DNA from: IMCC26077 sp044344975
Lineage (GTDB): Bacteria; Actinomycetota; Actinomycetes; Nanopelagicales; Nanopelagicaceae
Length of the DNA stretch: 6,686 nt
Assembly (NCBI GenBank): GCA_044344975.1
Contig: JBIJBY010000067.1
Coordinates: 1-6,686, forward strand
Direction: 5' to 3'
In this document: one piece after another, positions 1 to 6,195 of the stretch
Layout of the letters: every line of letters begins with the position of its first letter
Position numbering within the stretch: position 1 is the first letter of the stretch
Notes under the pieces: model-generated
What the model saw: the letters and a program-made list of their open reading frames with translations, nothing else
What the model was told of the DNA's origin: nothing
Database searches by the model: none
Made by a program: the position numbers and the translations under genes

Positions 1-692
1 TCGCAACTCATGAAATTAACGGTGTGCAATTTGTGGGTATCGCAAAAGGCGCAGGCATGTTGGCGCCCGCTTTGGCAACGATGATTTCAGTGCTTGCTAC
101 AGATGCCGATGTTAGCTCTGAGCTCCTCCAGTCTGCTCTCTCTGAAGCCACCTCTCTCACTTACGATCGCTTAGATTCTGATGGCTGCACGTCAACTAAC
201 GATACGGTCATAGCGCTCGCGAGCGGGGAGAGCGCTTCGCTTACCTATGCGGAACTTCTCGCTGGATTGACAACTATCTGTCGAAATCTCGCCGATCAGT
301 TGATTGGAGATGCCGAGGGGCACACCAAAGTTATAGCTATCCAAACAATTAATGCTTCTTCGGTGGACGATGCACTAGATATTTCTCGTTCTTGCGCACG
401 CAATAACCTGCTTAAGTGTGCGATCTTCGGAGAAGACCCAAACTGGGGGAGGATTCTGGCGGCTGTTGGAACCTCGCACGCCGAGTTCGATCCATTTAAT
501 CTCGATGTGAGTATTAATGGAGTTATGGTTGCCAAATCGAGCGCACCATTTCAGGACCGTTCGCTTGTCGATATGAGTAGTTCACGGATTGAAATTGTGA
601 TAGATGCCAAGATCGGCAAACATGAGGCAACAATTTTAACGAACGATCTCTCTACGATGTACGTTCATGAGAATTCGGCCTACTCATCATGA
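1..692 (+). CDS. argJ: ArgJ, glutamate N-acetyltransferase (ornithine acetyltransferase), 3' part
   Basis: ArgJ transfers the acetyl group from N-acetylornithine to glutamate, giving ornithine and N-acetylglutamate, the recycling step of cytoplasmic arginine synthesis; some members also use acetyl-CoA. The reading frame is open from the left edge (codons begin at base 3), so the true start is outside the window; a GTG at 24 is an internal valine. The autocleavage site is visible as KGAGMLAPALATM: the family is cut between Ala and Thr, and the Thr codon at 78-80 would be the N-terminal nucleophile of the beta chain. The whole beta chain (about 204 residues) is present, with the conserved block FGEDPNWGRIL (bases ~426-460) and the C-terminus YVHENSAYSS typical of actinobacterial ArgJ. 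Most of the alpha chain is missing only because of the window edge. The TGA stop (690-692) overlaps the argB ATG in ATGA, suggesting translational coupling. Whether the enzyme is mono- or bifunctional cannot be told from this part. Confidence 0.95.
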   Translation, partial: ATHEINGVQFVGIAKGAGMLAPALATMISVLATDADVSSELLQSALSEATSLTYDRLDSDGCTSTNDTVIALASGESASLTYAELLAGLTTICRNLADQLIGDAEGHTKVIAIQTINASSVDDALDISRSCARNNLLKCAIFGEDPNWGRILAAVGTSHAEFDPFNLDVSINGVMVAKSSAPFQDRSLVDMSSSRIEIVIDAKIGKHEATILTNDLSTMYVHENSAYSS

Positions 693-1477
693 TTGTTATT
701 AAATATGGCGGCCATGCAATGGTTAACGATGAGTTGGCACAATCTTTTGCCCATGATGTAGTCGCGCTCTCAAACAGTGGCGAGAAAGTGGTTGTAGTCC
801 ATGGCGGAGGACCACAGATAGATCAGGAACTTAAAGCAAAGGGGTTGACCTCTAGCTCCGTTGCGGGTTTAAGAGTAACCACTCCAGAGATGATGAATGT
901 TGTTGAAATGGTTCTCTCCGGCAGAGTGCTTCGTGATGTCACAAATTCATTGATTCAAGCAGGGGGGAAAGCGGTCGGGATCACCGGGCGAGACGCTCAA
1001 CTCTTAGTTGCGAAACAAATCACAAAGAGCGCTACTGGTGAAGAAATTAACGTTGGGCAAGTTGGGGAGATAGTTGATGTAAATCCGCAAATCCTCCACG
1101 TCTTGATGGATGCCAAGTTTATTCCAGTTATCGCACCGGTGTCGGCTGACGAAGCTGGTCGTGCATTTAATGTGAATGCAGATTCCGCTGCCGGGGCAAT
1201 TGCTGGCGCGCTTCAAGTGGATCGAACTCTTTTTCTAACAGATGTTCCAGGCCTGTTACGTAAATGGCCGGACCAATCAACGCTCATTTCCAATATCTCT
1301 TATGCTGAAGCACAATCTTTACTACCGACACTTTCTGACGGAATGATTCCAAAAGTTGCTGCCTGTCTTCGCGCAATTGAAATGGGAGCAAAGAGCGCTC
1401 AGATTGTTGATGGGCGAGAGAAGGGTGCTGTTCAATCCGCAATTGGCAACAACAGTGGCACGGTGTTTACCGCATGA
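689..1477 (+). CDS. argB: ArgB, acetylglutamate kinase (short form lacking the N-terminal helix)
   Basis: ArgB phosphorylates N-acetylglutamate with ATP, the second step of arginine synthesis. The 262-residue protein has the amino acid kinase fold motifs: IKYGGHAM (K5), VVVHGGGPQID (39-41 GGG loop region), R62 in GLRVT, FNVNAD (N161 and D165) and DGMIPK (K222), matching the E. coli catalytic and substrate residues K8, R66, N158, D162 and K217. The ATG at 689 overlaps the argJ stop, and the frame is closed by a TGA at 668-670 with no start codon between, so a longer N-terminus is impossible. Arginine-inhibited hexameric enzymes carry an extra N-terminal helix and a C-terminal stretch with His and Glu (H...LLEIFT..GIGT); here the equivalent stretch reads DGREKGAVQSAIGNNSGT, without them. 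I infer an arginine-insensitive, E. coli-like dimer. There is no clear Shine-Dalgarno, so coupling to argJ is likely. Confidence 0.96.
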   Translation: MIVIKYGGHAMVNDELAQSFAHDVVALSNSGEKVVVVHGGGPQIDQELKAKGLTSSSVAGLRVTTPEMMNVVEMVLSGRVLRDVTNSLIQAGGKAVGITGRDAQLLVAKQITKSATGEEINVGQVGEIVDVNPQILHVLMDAKFIPVIAPVSADEAGRAFNVNADSAAGAIAGALQVDRTLFLTDVPGLLRKWPDQSTLISNISYAEAQSLLPTLSDGMIPKVAACLRAIEMGAKSAQIVDGREKGAVQSAIGNNSGTVFTA

Positions 1478-2622
1478 AGCACTGGGATGAAGTATTTATG
1501 GCCAATTATGGGACGCCGAGCCTCACGTTGGTGAGTGGTTCGGGTAACAAAGTTAAAGATTCGGATGGGAATGAATACTTAGATTTTTTGGGTGGAATCG
1601 CCACCAACATACTTGGTCATGCCCACCCAGCAATTACAACAGCAGTGACGGAACAACTTGATCAATTAACGCATGTCAGCAATTTCTATGCCCATCCTCA
1701 AGGATTGCGATTGGCAGAAGAACTCCAGTCGTTAGTCGGCGATCAAAGTGCGCGAACTTTTTTCTGTAATTCAGGTGCCGAAGCGAACGAAGCCGCGCTC
1801 AAGATATCTCGCTTAACGGGGCGAAAGAAGATCGTAGCTTTTGTAAATAGTTTCCATGGTCGCACTATGGGCGCTCTTTCGATGACAGGACAGAAGAGTA
1901 AGCGCGAACCTTTCAAACCTCTTATTCCGCACATCTCATTCTTGCCATATGGCGATGAGAAGGCTCTCAAGCGAGGCATCTCGAAACGGACCGCGATGGT
2001 CATCGTTGAACCCATTCAAGGAGAAGCGGGAGTAATCACGCCACCAAGTGGATTCTTACGAAAAATTCGCGAACGAACGGATGAAGTCGGCGCTTTGCTT
2101 GCCGTTGATGAAGTGCAGACCGGAATGGGGCGCACAGGCAAGTGGTTTGCTTATCAAAGTGAGGGAATTACCCCTGACATCATCACTCTTGCTAAAGGCC
2201 TTGGCGGCGGATTACCCCTTGGTGCCACAATTGGGCTAGGAAAAGCTGGCCAGCTACTTCAAGCAGGAAGTCACGGTTCCACTTTCGGAGGAAGTCCGAC
2301 TTCGTGTGCGGCGGCTCTCGCTGCGATCAATGTAATTAAAAGTGAGGGCCTTCTTGGCACGGTTGAAACCCTTGGCGAAATACTAAAAAGTGAAGGGAGA
2401 AAAATTCCCGGAATTAAAGAGGTGCGCGGTAGCGGTCTGTTGATTGGTATCGAACTTCTCAAACCGGACGCTAAAGAAATTCAAAGAGAGCTAGAACTTA
2501 GGCGAATTCTGGTAAATGCTCCTAACCCTTCCACAATACGAATTGCGCCAGCGTTAATCACCGACAAAGCCGATGTAATGGATTTTCTCCAAATTCTGAA
2601 CGAAATTCTTGGTGGACGCTAA
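1474..2622 (+). CDS. argD: ArgD, acetylornithine aminotransferase
   Basis: ArgD is a PLP-dependent class III (fold type I) aminotransferase that converts N-acetylglutamate semialdehyde plus glutamate to N-acetylornithine and 2-oxoglutarate. The 382-residue length fits the family (about 380-405). Visible motifs in order are the cofactor phosphate loop CNSGAEANEAALK (98-110), SFHGRTMGALS with aromatic F128 stacking on PLP, EPIQGE (179-184), AVDEVQTGMGRTG with D212 for the pyridine nitrogen, the Schiff-base lysine K241 in TLAKGLGGG, and STFGG with T270. The motifs suit acetylornithine rather than GABA aminotransferase, and the operon context supports this. Family members often also serve as succinyldiaminopimelate aminotransferase in lysine synthesis, which cannot be judged here. 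The start overlaps the argB stop in ATGA without an obvious Shine-Dalgarno. The stop overlaps the next gene in TAATG. Confidence 0.96.
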   Translation: MKHWDEVFMANYGTPSLTLVSGSGNKVKDSDGNEYLDFLGGIATNILGHAHPAITTAVTEQLDQLTHVSNFYAHPQGLRLAEELQSLVGDQSARTFFCNSGAEANEAALKISRLTGRKKIVAFVNSFHGRTMGALSMTGQKSKREPFKPLIPHISFLPYGDEKALKRGISKRTAMVIVEPIQGEAGVITPPSGFLRKIRERTDEVGALLAVDEVQTGMGRTGKWFAYQSEGITPDIITLAKGLGGGLPLGATIGLGKAGQLLQAGSHGSTFGGSPTSCAAALAAINVIKSEGLLGTVETLGEILKSEGRKIPGIKEVRGSGLLIGIELLKPDAKEIQRELELRRILVNAPNPSTIRIAPALITDKADVMDFLQILNEILGGR

Positions 2623-3188
2623 TGACAGGCGTACTTCACACAAAAATCGCGCGACAAGAGCTCATCAAGGAGTGGGTTTCCAGCGGATTGATTCACTCAC
2701 AAGCCGAAGTTGTCGAACAATTGAAGAAGGCTGGCTTTGTTGTGACGCAAGCAACGGCTAGTCGAGATCTTGAAGAGATTGGAGCGCTCCGCGGTCGAGA
2801 TGGAAAAGGTCAACTGCGCTATCAGCTGACATCAGAAAACCAAGAGGAGCCGCTTTACCGAGTGGGAAAATTACTCAATGAGTTACTAGTTCAGATTCAA
2901 AGCAGTGGAAATATATTGGTCTTGCGAACTCCGCCAGGGGGTGCACAGTTACTTGCTAGCGCGCTGGATCGAGCAACGCGAGCAGGGGTTCTCCATCAGA
3001 TTATCGGCACTATCGCTGGGGATGACACAGTCATGGTGATTATTAATGATCAATATAAGTCGAGCCAGGTACTGACTTTCCTCACTTCACTTGCTGAGGA
3101 TGTCGATACCGAGAATTTCGATGAAAGCCGGAAGAATAGCGTTGCAAATTTTGAAAAATCGAAGGCAAGTGGGAAGGCGGGCAGATGA
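2622..3188 (+). CDS. argR: ArgR, arginine repressor
   Basis: ArgR is the arginine-dependent repressor of arg genes; in the family it acts as a hexamer that binds operator palindromes when arginine fills the C-terminal domain. The 188-residue protein has an N-terminal winged helix-turn-helix (about 1-68) with SQAEVVEQLKKAGF followed by the recognition helix TQATASRDLEEIGA (S47, R48). A linker leads to the oligomerisation and arginine-binding domain (about 78-160), with LRTPPGGAQLLASALDRA (D116) and IIGTIAGDDTVMVI (D134-D135). The usual domain ends near residue 160; residues 161-188 form a charged, Lys/Ser/Asn-rich tail that is longer than in most ArgR proteins (about 150-170 residues). The ATG at 2622 shares one base with the argD stop, and GGTGG at 2611-2615 can serve as its ribosome binding site. 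Lying inside the operon, the gene is probably autoregulated through an operator upstream of argC, outside the window; I found no convincing operator inside it. Confidence 0.95.
   Translation: MTGVLHTKIARQELIKEWVSSGLIHSQAEVVEQLKKAGFVVTQATASRDLEEIGALRGRDGKGQLRYQLTSENQEEPLYRVGKLLNELLVQIQSSGNILVLRTPPGGAQLLASALDRATRAGVLHQIIGTIAGDDTVMVIINDQYKSSQVLTFLTSLAEDVDTENFDESRKNSVANFEKSKASGKAGR
3172..3181 (+). promoter_or_regulatory. Ribosome binding site for argH
   Basis: GGAAGGCGGG lies just upstream of the ATG at 3185 and is encoded within the last codons of argR. It gives argH its own initiation signal in addition to the ATGA overlap with argR, unlike argB and argD, which have no clear Shine-Dalgarno. 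Confidence 0.55.
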
Positions 3189-4654
3189 CTCTGTGGGGAG
3201 GCCGGTTCAACTCGTCGACATCCGATGCCATGGCTGCACTTTCGCGCAGCGTCCATTTTGACTGGCGACTAGCCCCATATGACATCGCTAGCAGCAAGAG
3301 CCATTGCCAAAATTTGGTGAAGAGCAAAACTCTTTCTGCTGCCGAAGGAAAGAAAATTACTGCAGCGCTCGATCAATTGCGAAAAGATATTGAGCGAGGG
3401 GCTGTCACGCCAACTGAACACGATGAAGATTTACACGGAGTTATCGAGCGAGTTCTCATCGATCGCCTGGGAGAGCTTGGTGGGAAACTACGTGCAGGTC
3501 GATCGCGAAATGATCAAATTGCTACAGATCTTCGACTCTATTTACGTGATATCTCATGCGAGCTGATTGCTCAAATTATTTCACTTGCCCAGGCTTTTAC
3601 TGTGCAGGCTAAGCGCCATGAAAATTCCTATGTATCTGGTTTTACACATTTACAGCATGCACAACCAATTGTCTTTGGGCACGAATTGGCAAAGCATGCA
3701 CACGCGTTGCTGCGCGACGTGGAACGTCTCGAACAATGGTGGGAGCGCACTGGCGTAAGTCCGCTTGGTTCTGGGGCGCTTGCGGGCACGGCGCTCTCTG
3801 CTAATCCGGAAGGTGCTGCTAAAAATTTAGGATTTAGCGCTGCTGCAGGAAATAGTATTGATGCCGTTAGCGATCGGGATTTTGCGGCAGAATTTTTATT
3901 TATCGCAGCAATGATTGGCATTCATTTATCGCGAATTGGCGAAGAGTGGATTCTATGGAGCGCCTCCGAATTTGGCTGGGCAAAGCTCTCTGACTCTTTT
4001 TCTACGGGTTCATCAATCATGCCGCAGAAAAAAAATCCTGATGTAGCAGAACTTGCCCGCGGCAAGAGCGGGCGATTGGTAGGTAACCTCACTAGTTTGC
4101 TCGTTACTTTAAAAGGATTGCCTTTTGCGTATAACCGAGATCTTCAAGAGGATAAAGAACCGGTCTTCGATTCAATCGATACCTTGCTCTTACTTTTACC
4201 CGCAGTTATCGGAATGGTCGAAACCACAGAGTTTGATAGCAAGAAAATGGCCAGTGGTGCAACTGCTGGTTTTGCATTAGCTACAGAAATTGCTGATTAC
4301 CTCGTCCGAAAAGGGGTTCCATTCTCGAAAGCCCATGACATTTCTGGAAGAGCGGTAACGATGGCTGAAGCTAAGGGGATAACCCTAGAAGAGTTATCAC
4401 TTGCCGAGTATCAATCGTTGAATAAACTTTTTAGCGCAGATATTTTCAAAGCTTTAACAGTTGAGAGCGCAGTTGCATCACGAAAAAGTCGTGGCGGTAC
4501 ATCTCCTGCAGCGCTACGCATCCAGCTCACTGAATTGGGTACCCTTATTTCTACCGCCAAACGTGCAAATTCAAAGAGGAGTACACATATGGCGAAGCTT
4601 TGGGGCGAGAGTGGCCCCCGAAAAGATAGTAAGCAGGGGAGCGCACGTGGTTAG
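3185..4654 (+). CDS. argH: ArgH, argininosuccinate lyase
   Basis: ArgH cleaves argininosuccinate to arginine and fumarate, the last step of the pathway; it is a homotetramer of the fumarase/aspartase superfamily. The 489-residue protein starts with the typical MTLWGGRF and shows the three superfamily regions: RAGRSRNDQIATD (104-115), THLQHAQP with catalytic-region H155 (154-161), and the signature GSSIMPQKKNPD (275-286) carrying the mobile-loop catalytic serine (S276 or S277). The ATG overlaps the argR stop in ATGA and is preceded by the purine-rich GGAAGGCGGG at 3172-3181. The family core ends around residue 460 (after SRGGTSPAALRIQLTELGTLIS), so the last ~28 residues are an unusual basic, low-complexity extension; it contains a strong internal ribosome binding site and ATG (separate entry). 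The TAG stop lies 8 bases inside tyrS. argG, the usual neighbour supplying argininosuccinate, is not adjacent. Confidence 0.96.
   Translation: MTLWGGRFNSSTSDAMAALSRSVHFDWRLAPYDIASSKSHCQNLVKSKTLSAAEGKKITAALDQLRKDIERGAVTPTEHDEDLHGVIERVLIDRLGELGGKLRAGRSRNDQIATDLRLYLRDISCELIAQIISLAQAFTVQAKRHENSYVSGFTHLQHAQPIVFGHELAKHAHALLRDVERLEQWWERTGVSPLGSGALAGTALSANPEGAAKNLGFSAAAGNSIDAVSDRDFAAEFLFIAAMIGIHLSRIGEEWILWSASEFGWAKLSDSFSTGSSIMPQKKNPDVAELARGKSGRLVGNLTSLLVTLKGLPFAYNRDLQEDKEPVFDSIDTLLLLLPAVIGMVETTEFDSKKMASGATAGFALATEIADYLVRKGVPFSKAHDISGRAVTMAEAKGITLEELSLAEYQSLNKLFSADIFKALTVESAVASRKSRGGTSPAALRIQLTELGTLISTAKRANSKRSTHMAKLWGESGPRKDSKQGSARG
4575..4654 (+). other. Strong internal ribosome binding site and ATG in the argH tail (21-codon in-frame ORF)
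   Basis: AGAGGAG at 4575-4581 is separated by 7 bases from ATG at 4589-4591, about the best Shine-Dalgarno and start pair in the window. The ATG is in frame with argH (its codon 469) and would encode a 21-residue peptide beginning MAKLWG and ending at the argH stop, which overlaps the tyrS start. MAKLWG resembles the beginning of many ArgH proteins (MAKLWGGRF type), while the rest is basic and low in complexity. It could load ribosomes onto tyrS by termination and reinitiation, be a relic of an argH start, or be chance. Function is inference only; the sequence pattern is direct. Confidence 0.4.
4635..4641 (+). promoter_or_regulatory. Ribosome binding site fixing the tyrS start
   Basis: AGGGGAG sits 5 bases upstream of GTG 4647-4649. 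It selects this GTG over the open frame that continues upstream inside argH (no stop back to 4461), because the product then matches the normal TyrRS N-terminus and length. Confidence 0.75.
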
Positions 4655-5918
4655 TGGTCGGGAATTACTTGAAGATCTTGAGTGGCGCGGGTTGGTTGCG
4701 CAAACTACCGATCGCGAAGAATTGATTAAATCCCTTGATAATGGACCAGTTACTCTCTACATAGGTTTTGACCCTACTGCAGCGAGCTTGCATATCGGCA
4801 GTCTCGCCGTACTTCTTGTTCTAAAACGATTTCAATTAGCGGGCCATCGTCCGATCGCTCTTGTTGGTGGCGCTACCGGTTTGGTAGGCGACCCAAGTGG
4901 CAAGTCGGAAGAGCGAACCCTTAATGATGAGAGCGTGGTCGCAAGTTTCGTTGCAAAAATCAGAGAACAAGTAGAGCCATATTTAGACTTTAACGAATCA
5001 AAAACTGGCGCGCTGGTAGTCAACAATCTTGATTGGACCGCACCGCTCTCTGCTATCGCGTTTTTGCGCGATATTGGAAAGCATTTCAGCGTTAATCAAA
5101 TGCTTGCTAAAGATTCAGTCTCTTCTCGATTAAATGCAAATGGAATTTCTTACACCGAATTTTCCTATCAAGTCCTTCAAGGTTTTGATTTTCTTGAGCT
5201 TTATCGCCGCCACAACTGCACGTTGCAGATAGGTGGAAGTGATCAGTGGGGAAATATCGTTGCTGGCCTCGACCTTATTCGTAAGGTTGAGCAGGGAGCT
5301 GGCCATTGCTTGACTATTCCTTTAGTAACAAAATCTGATGGCACAAAGTTTGGCAAAACTGCATCCGGAACCATTTGGCTTGATGCTGAACTTACCTCGC
5401 CGTATGCGCTCTACCAGTATTGGCTTGGCGTTGATGATCGAGATGTCATTTCCTACATCAAGATATTTACTTTCGCCTCTCGCGAGGAGATTGCAACCCT
5501 TGAGAACGAAGTTGCAATTAATCCAGGTGCGCGAACTGCTGCACGTTTCTTAGCGCGGGATGTGACCACTCGAATTCACGGGCACGAGGCAATGGAGAAA
5601 GTAGAAGAGGTTTCGAAAGCTCTCTTTGGCCAAGGAGATCTCGCTTCCGTTGATGGGGCTACCTTGCAGGCTGCAGCGCAAGCTCTCCCGAACACCCCTT
5701 TCAGCGAAGGTATTCTTGCTGTGGACGCTTTTACGCTCACCGGCTTATGTGATTCCAAATCGGCCGCCCGCCGCTTGATTAAAGAGGGCGGGGCCTACGT
5801 CAATAATGACCGCATTCCCGATGAGAGCGTAGTTTTGGAAAAAAGCCAATTAATAAAGGGAAATTTGATATTACTCCGTAAAGGTAAGCGCGAACTCGGC
5901 GCAGTTTTATCTCAATAA
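4647..5918 (+). CDS. tyrS: TyrS, tyrosyl-tRNA synthetase
   Basis: TyrRS is a dimeric class Ic synthetase that activates tyrosine with ATP and charges tRNA-Tyr in the cytoplasm. From the GTG at 4647 the protein is 423 residues, the normal bacterial length, with an N-terminus (GRELLEDLEWRGLVAQTTD) resembling that of E. coli TyrRS. Numbered from that start: Y38 in YIGFDPTAASLHIGS with the HIGH-class motif HIGS (49-52); GGATGLVGDPSGKSEERT; the tyrosine-binding segment YQVLQGFD (Y174, Q178, D181); GGSDQWGN (about 196-203); and the KMSKS-class loop KFGKT (234-238). An S4 RNA-binding domain (about 366-423, SKSAARRLIKEGGAYVNN) closes the protein. The frame stays open upstream into argH, but that stretch is argH in another frame. 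The gene overlaps argH by 8 bases and so is probably transcribed with the arg operon; a separate internal promoter cannot be excluded. No T-box or tRNA-like leader is seen. Confidence 0.96.
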   Translation: MVSGRELLEDLEWRGLVAQTTDREELIKSLDNGPVTLYIGFDPTAASLHIGSLAVLLVLKRFQLAGHRPIALVGGATGLVGDPSGKSEERTLNDESVVASFVAKIREQVEPYLDFNESKTGALVVNNLDWTAPLSAIAFLRDIGKHFSVNQMLAKDSVSSRLNANGISYTEFSYQVLQGFDFLELYRRHNCTLQIGGSDQWGNIVAGLDLIRKVEQGAGHCLTIPLVTKSDGTKFGKTASGTIWLDAELTSPYALYQYWLGVDDRDVISYIKIFTFASREEIATLENEVAINPGARTAARFLARDVTTRIHGHEAMEKVEEVSKALFGQGDLASVDGATLQAAAQALPNTPFSEGILAVDAFTLTGLCDSKSAARRLIKEGGAYVNNDRIPDESVVLEKSQLIKGNLILLRKGKRELGAVLSQ

Positions 5919-5944
5919 TTGTTATTTTTCTGGCTTTTTTGGGA
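5914..5944 (+). terminator. Weak AT-rich terminator candidate after tyrS
   Basis: The end of tyrS can fold as AATAA-TTG-TTATT (5914-5926), followed by a T-rich run TTTCTGGCTTTTTT. The stem has only five A-T pairs, so it would be a poor intrinsic terminator, but it is the only T-rich candidate right behind the gene. A GC-rich hairpin further on (5996-6037) has no T-tract. How transcription of the arg-tyrS unit ends is therefore uncertain. Confidence 0.25.
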
Positions 5945-5949
5945 GTGGA

Positions 5950-5960
5950 TCCTCTCGATT
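5950..5960 (+). repeat. 11-base direct repeat, copy 1 (TCCTCTCGATT)
   Basis: TCCTCTCGATT at 5950-5960 recurs exactly at 6119-6129, so the two copies bracket the rRNA promoter. The similarity does not continue on either side. By simple composition an 11-base exact repeat in a 470-base spacer is unlikely but not extraordinary; no function is known to me. Confidence 0.5.
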
Positions 5961-5995
5961 TCTTCCCCGCGCACTCTGGACGAAAACGCTGGTAG

Positions 5996-6037
5996 AGGGG
6001 GCCTTGAAGTGGCTCGGGGAGCCCGATTTGACCCCCT
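5996..6037 (+). repeat. Nested inverted repeat overlapping the rRNA promoter -35
   Basis: An outer pair AGGGGG (5996-6001) / CCCCCT (6032-6037) encloses a perfect inner hairpin GGCTC-GGG-GAGCC (6011-6023). The outer right arm begins inside the -35 hexamer TTGACC (6028-6033). As RNA read from tyrS it would be a stable GC-rich structure without a T-tract; as DNA it could be a protein-binding palindrome or promoter-proximal structure. Sequence symmetry is direct; role is unknown. Confidence 0.5.
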
Positions 6038-6055
6038 TGCCCACGAGGGCATAAT
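6028..6055 (+). promoter_or_regulatory. Probable rRNA operon promoter, sigma70/SigA type
   Basis: TTGACC (-35, 6028-6033) and CATAAT (-10, 6050-6055) are separated by 16 bases, each one mismatch from consensus. This is the best promoter in the spacer, facing the 16S gene and lying about 330 bases upstream of it, a usual distance for actinobacterial rRNA promoters. Transcription would start near 6061-6064. The spacer holds a small palindrome GCCC-ACGA-GGGC (6039-6050) touching the -10. No A/T-rich UP element precedes the -35; the region is instead GC-rich and palindromic. Confidence 0.7.
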
Positions 6056-6118
6056 CTTTCCCCCTCGCTGAGAAGCGGACAGAATCTCGGTTATCCGAAC
6101 CTGGCCGTTCAGCACACT

Positions 6119-6129
6119 TCCTCTCGATT
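6119..6129 (+). repeat. 11-base direct repeat, copy 2 (TCCTCTCGATT)
   Basis: Exact second copy of the repeat at 5950-5960, 169 bases further on and downstream of the predicted rRNA transcription start, so this copy would be transcribed within the rRNA leader. Confidence 0.5.
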
Positions 6130-6195
6130 CACCAGGAGCTAATGCGCCTGAGATCGAACGTGAAGTGAGCCCTCATCCAAACATGAGAATGTTTA

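Noticed and set aside
1..692. Reading argJ as a 222-residue gene starting at GTG 24
   Set aside because: The frame stays open to the left edge and the residues before 24 fit ArgJ; this is simply a gene cut by the window.
3654..3702. Repeated AGCATGCACA (3654-3663 and 3693-3702) inside argH, resembling an operator with GCATGC cores
   Set aside because: Both copies encode conserved His-Ala residues of the catalytic region (LQHAQ and AKHAH), so codon choice explains the repeat.
4581..4602. Neighbouring CATATG and AAGCTT sites behind a strong ribosome binding site, reminiscent of vector sequence
   Set aside because: Both sides continue as uninterrupted argH frame and run naturally into tyrS; two six-base sites close together can occur by chance and there is no other sign of an artefact.
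4461..4646. Upstream extension of the tyrS reading frame to an ATG at 4461
   Set aside because: The stretch is argH coding sequence read in another frame; the GTG at 4647 has a good ribosome binding site and gives the normal TyrRS length and N-terminus.
5912..6115. 67-codon minus-strand frame in the spacer behind tyrS
   Set aside because: It spans the rRNA promoter, shows no recognisable domain and has low-complexity composition; it is most likely chance.
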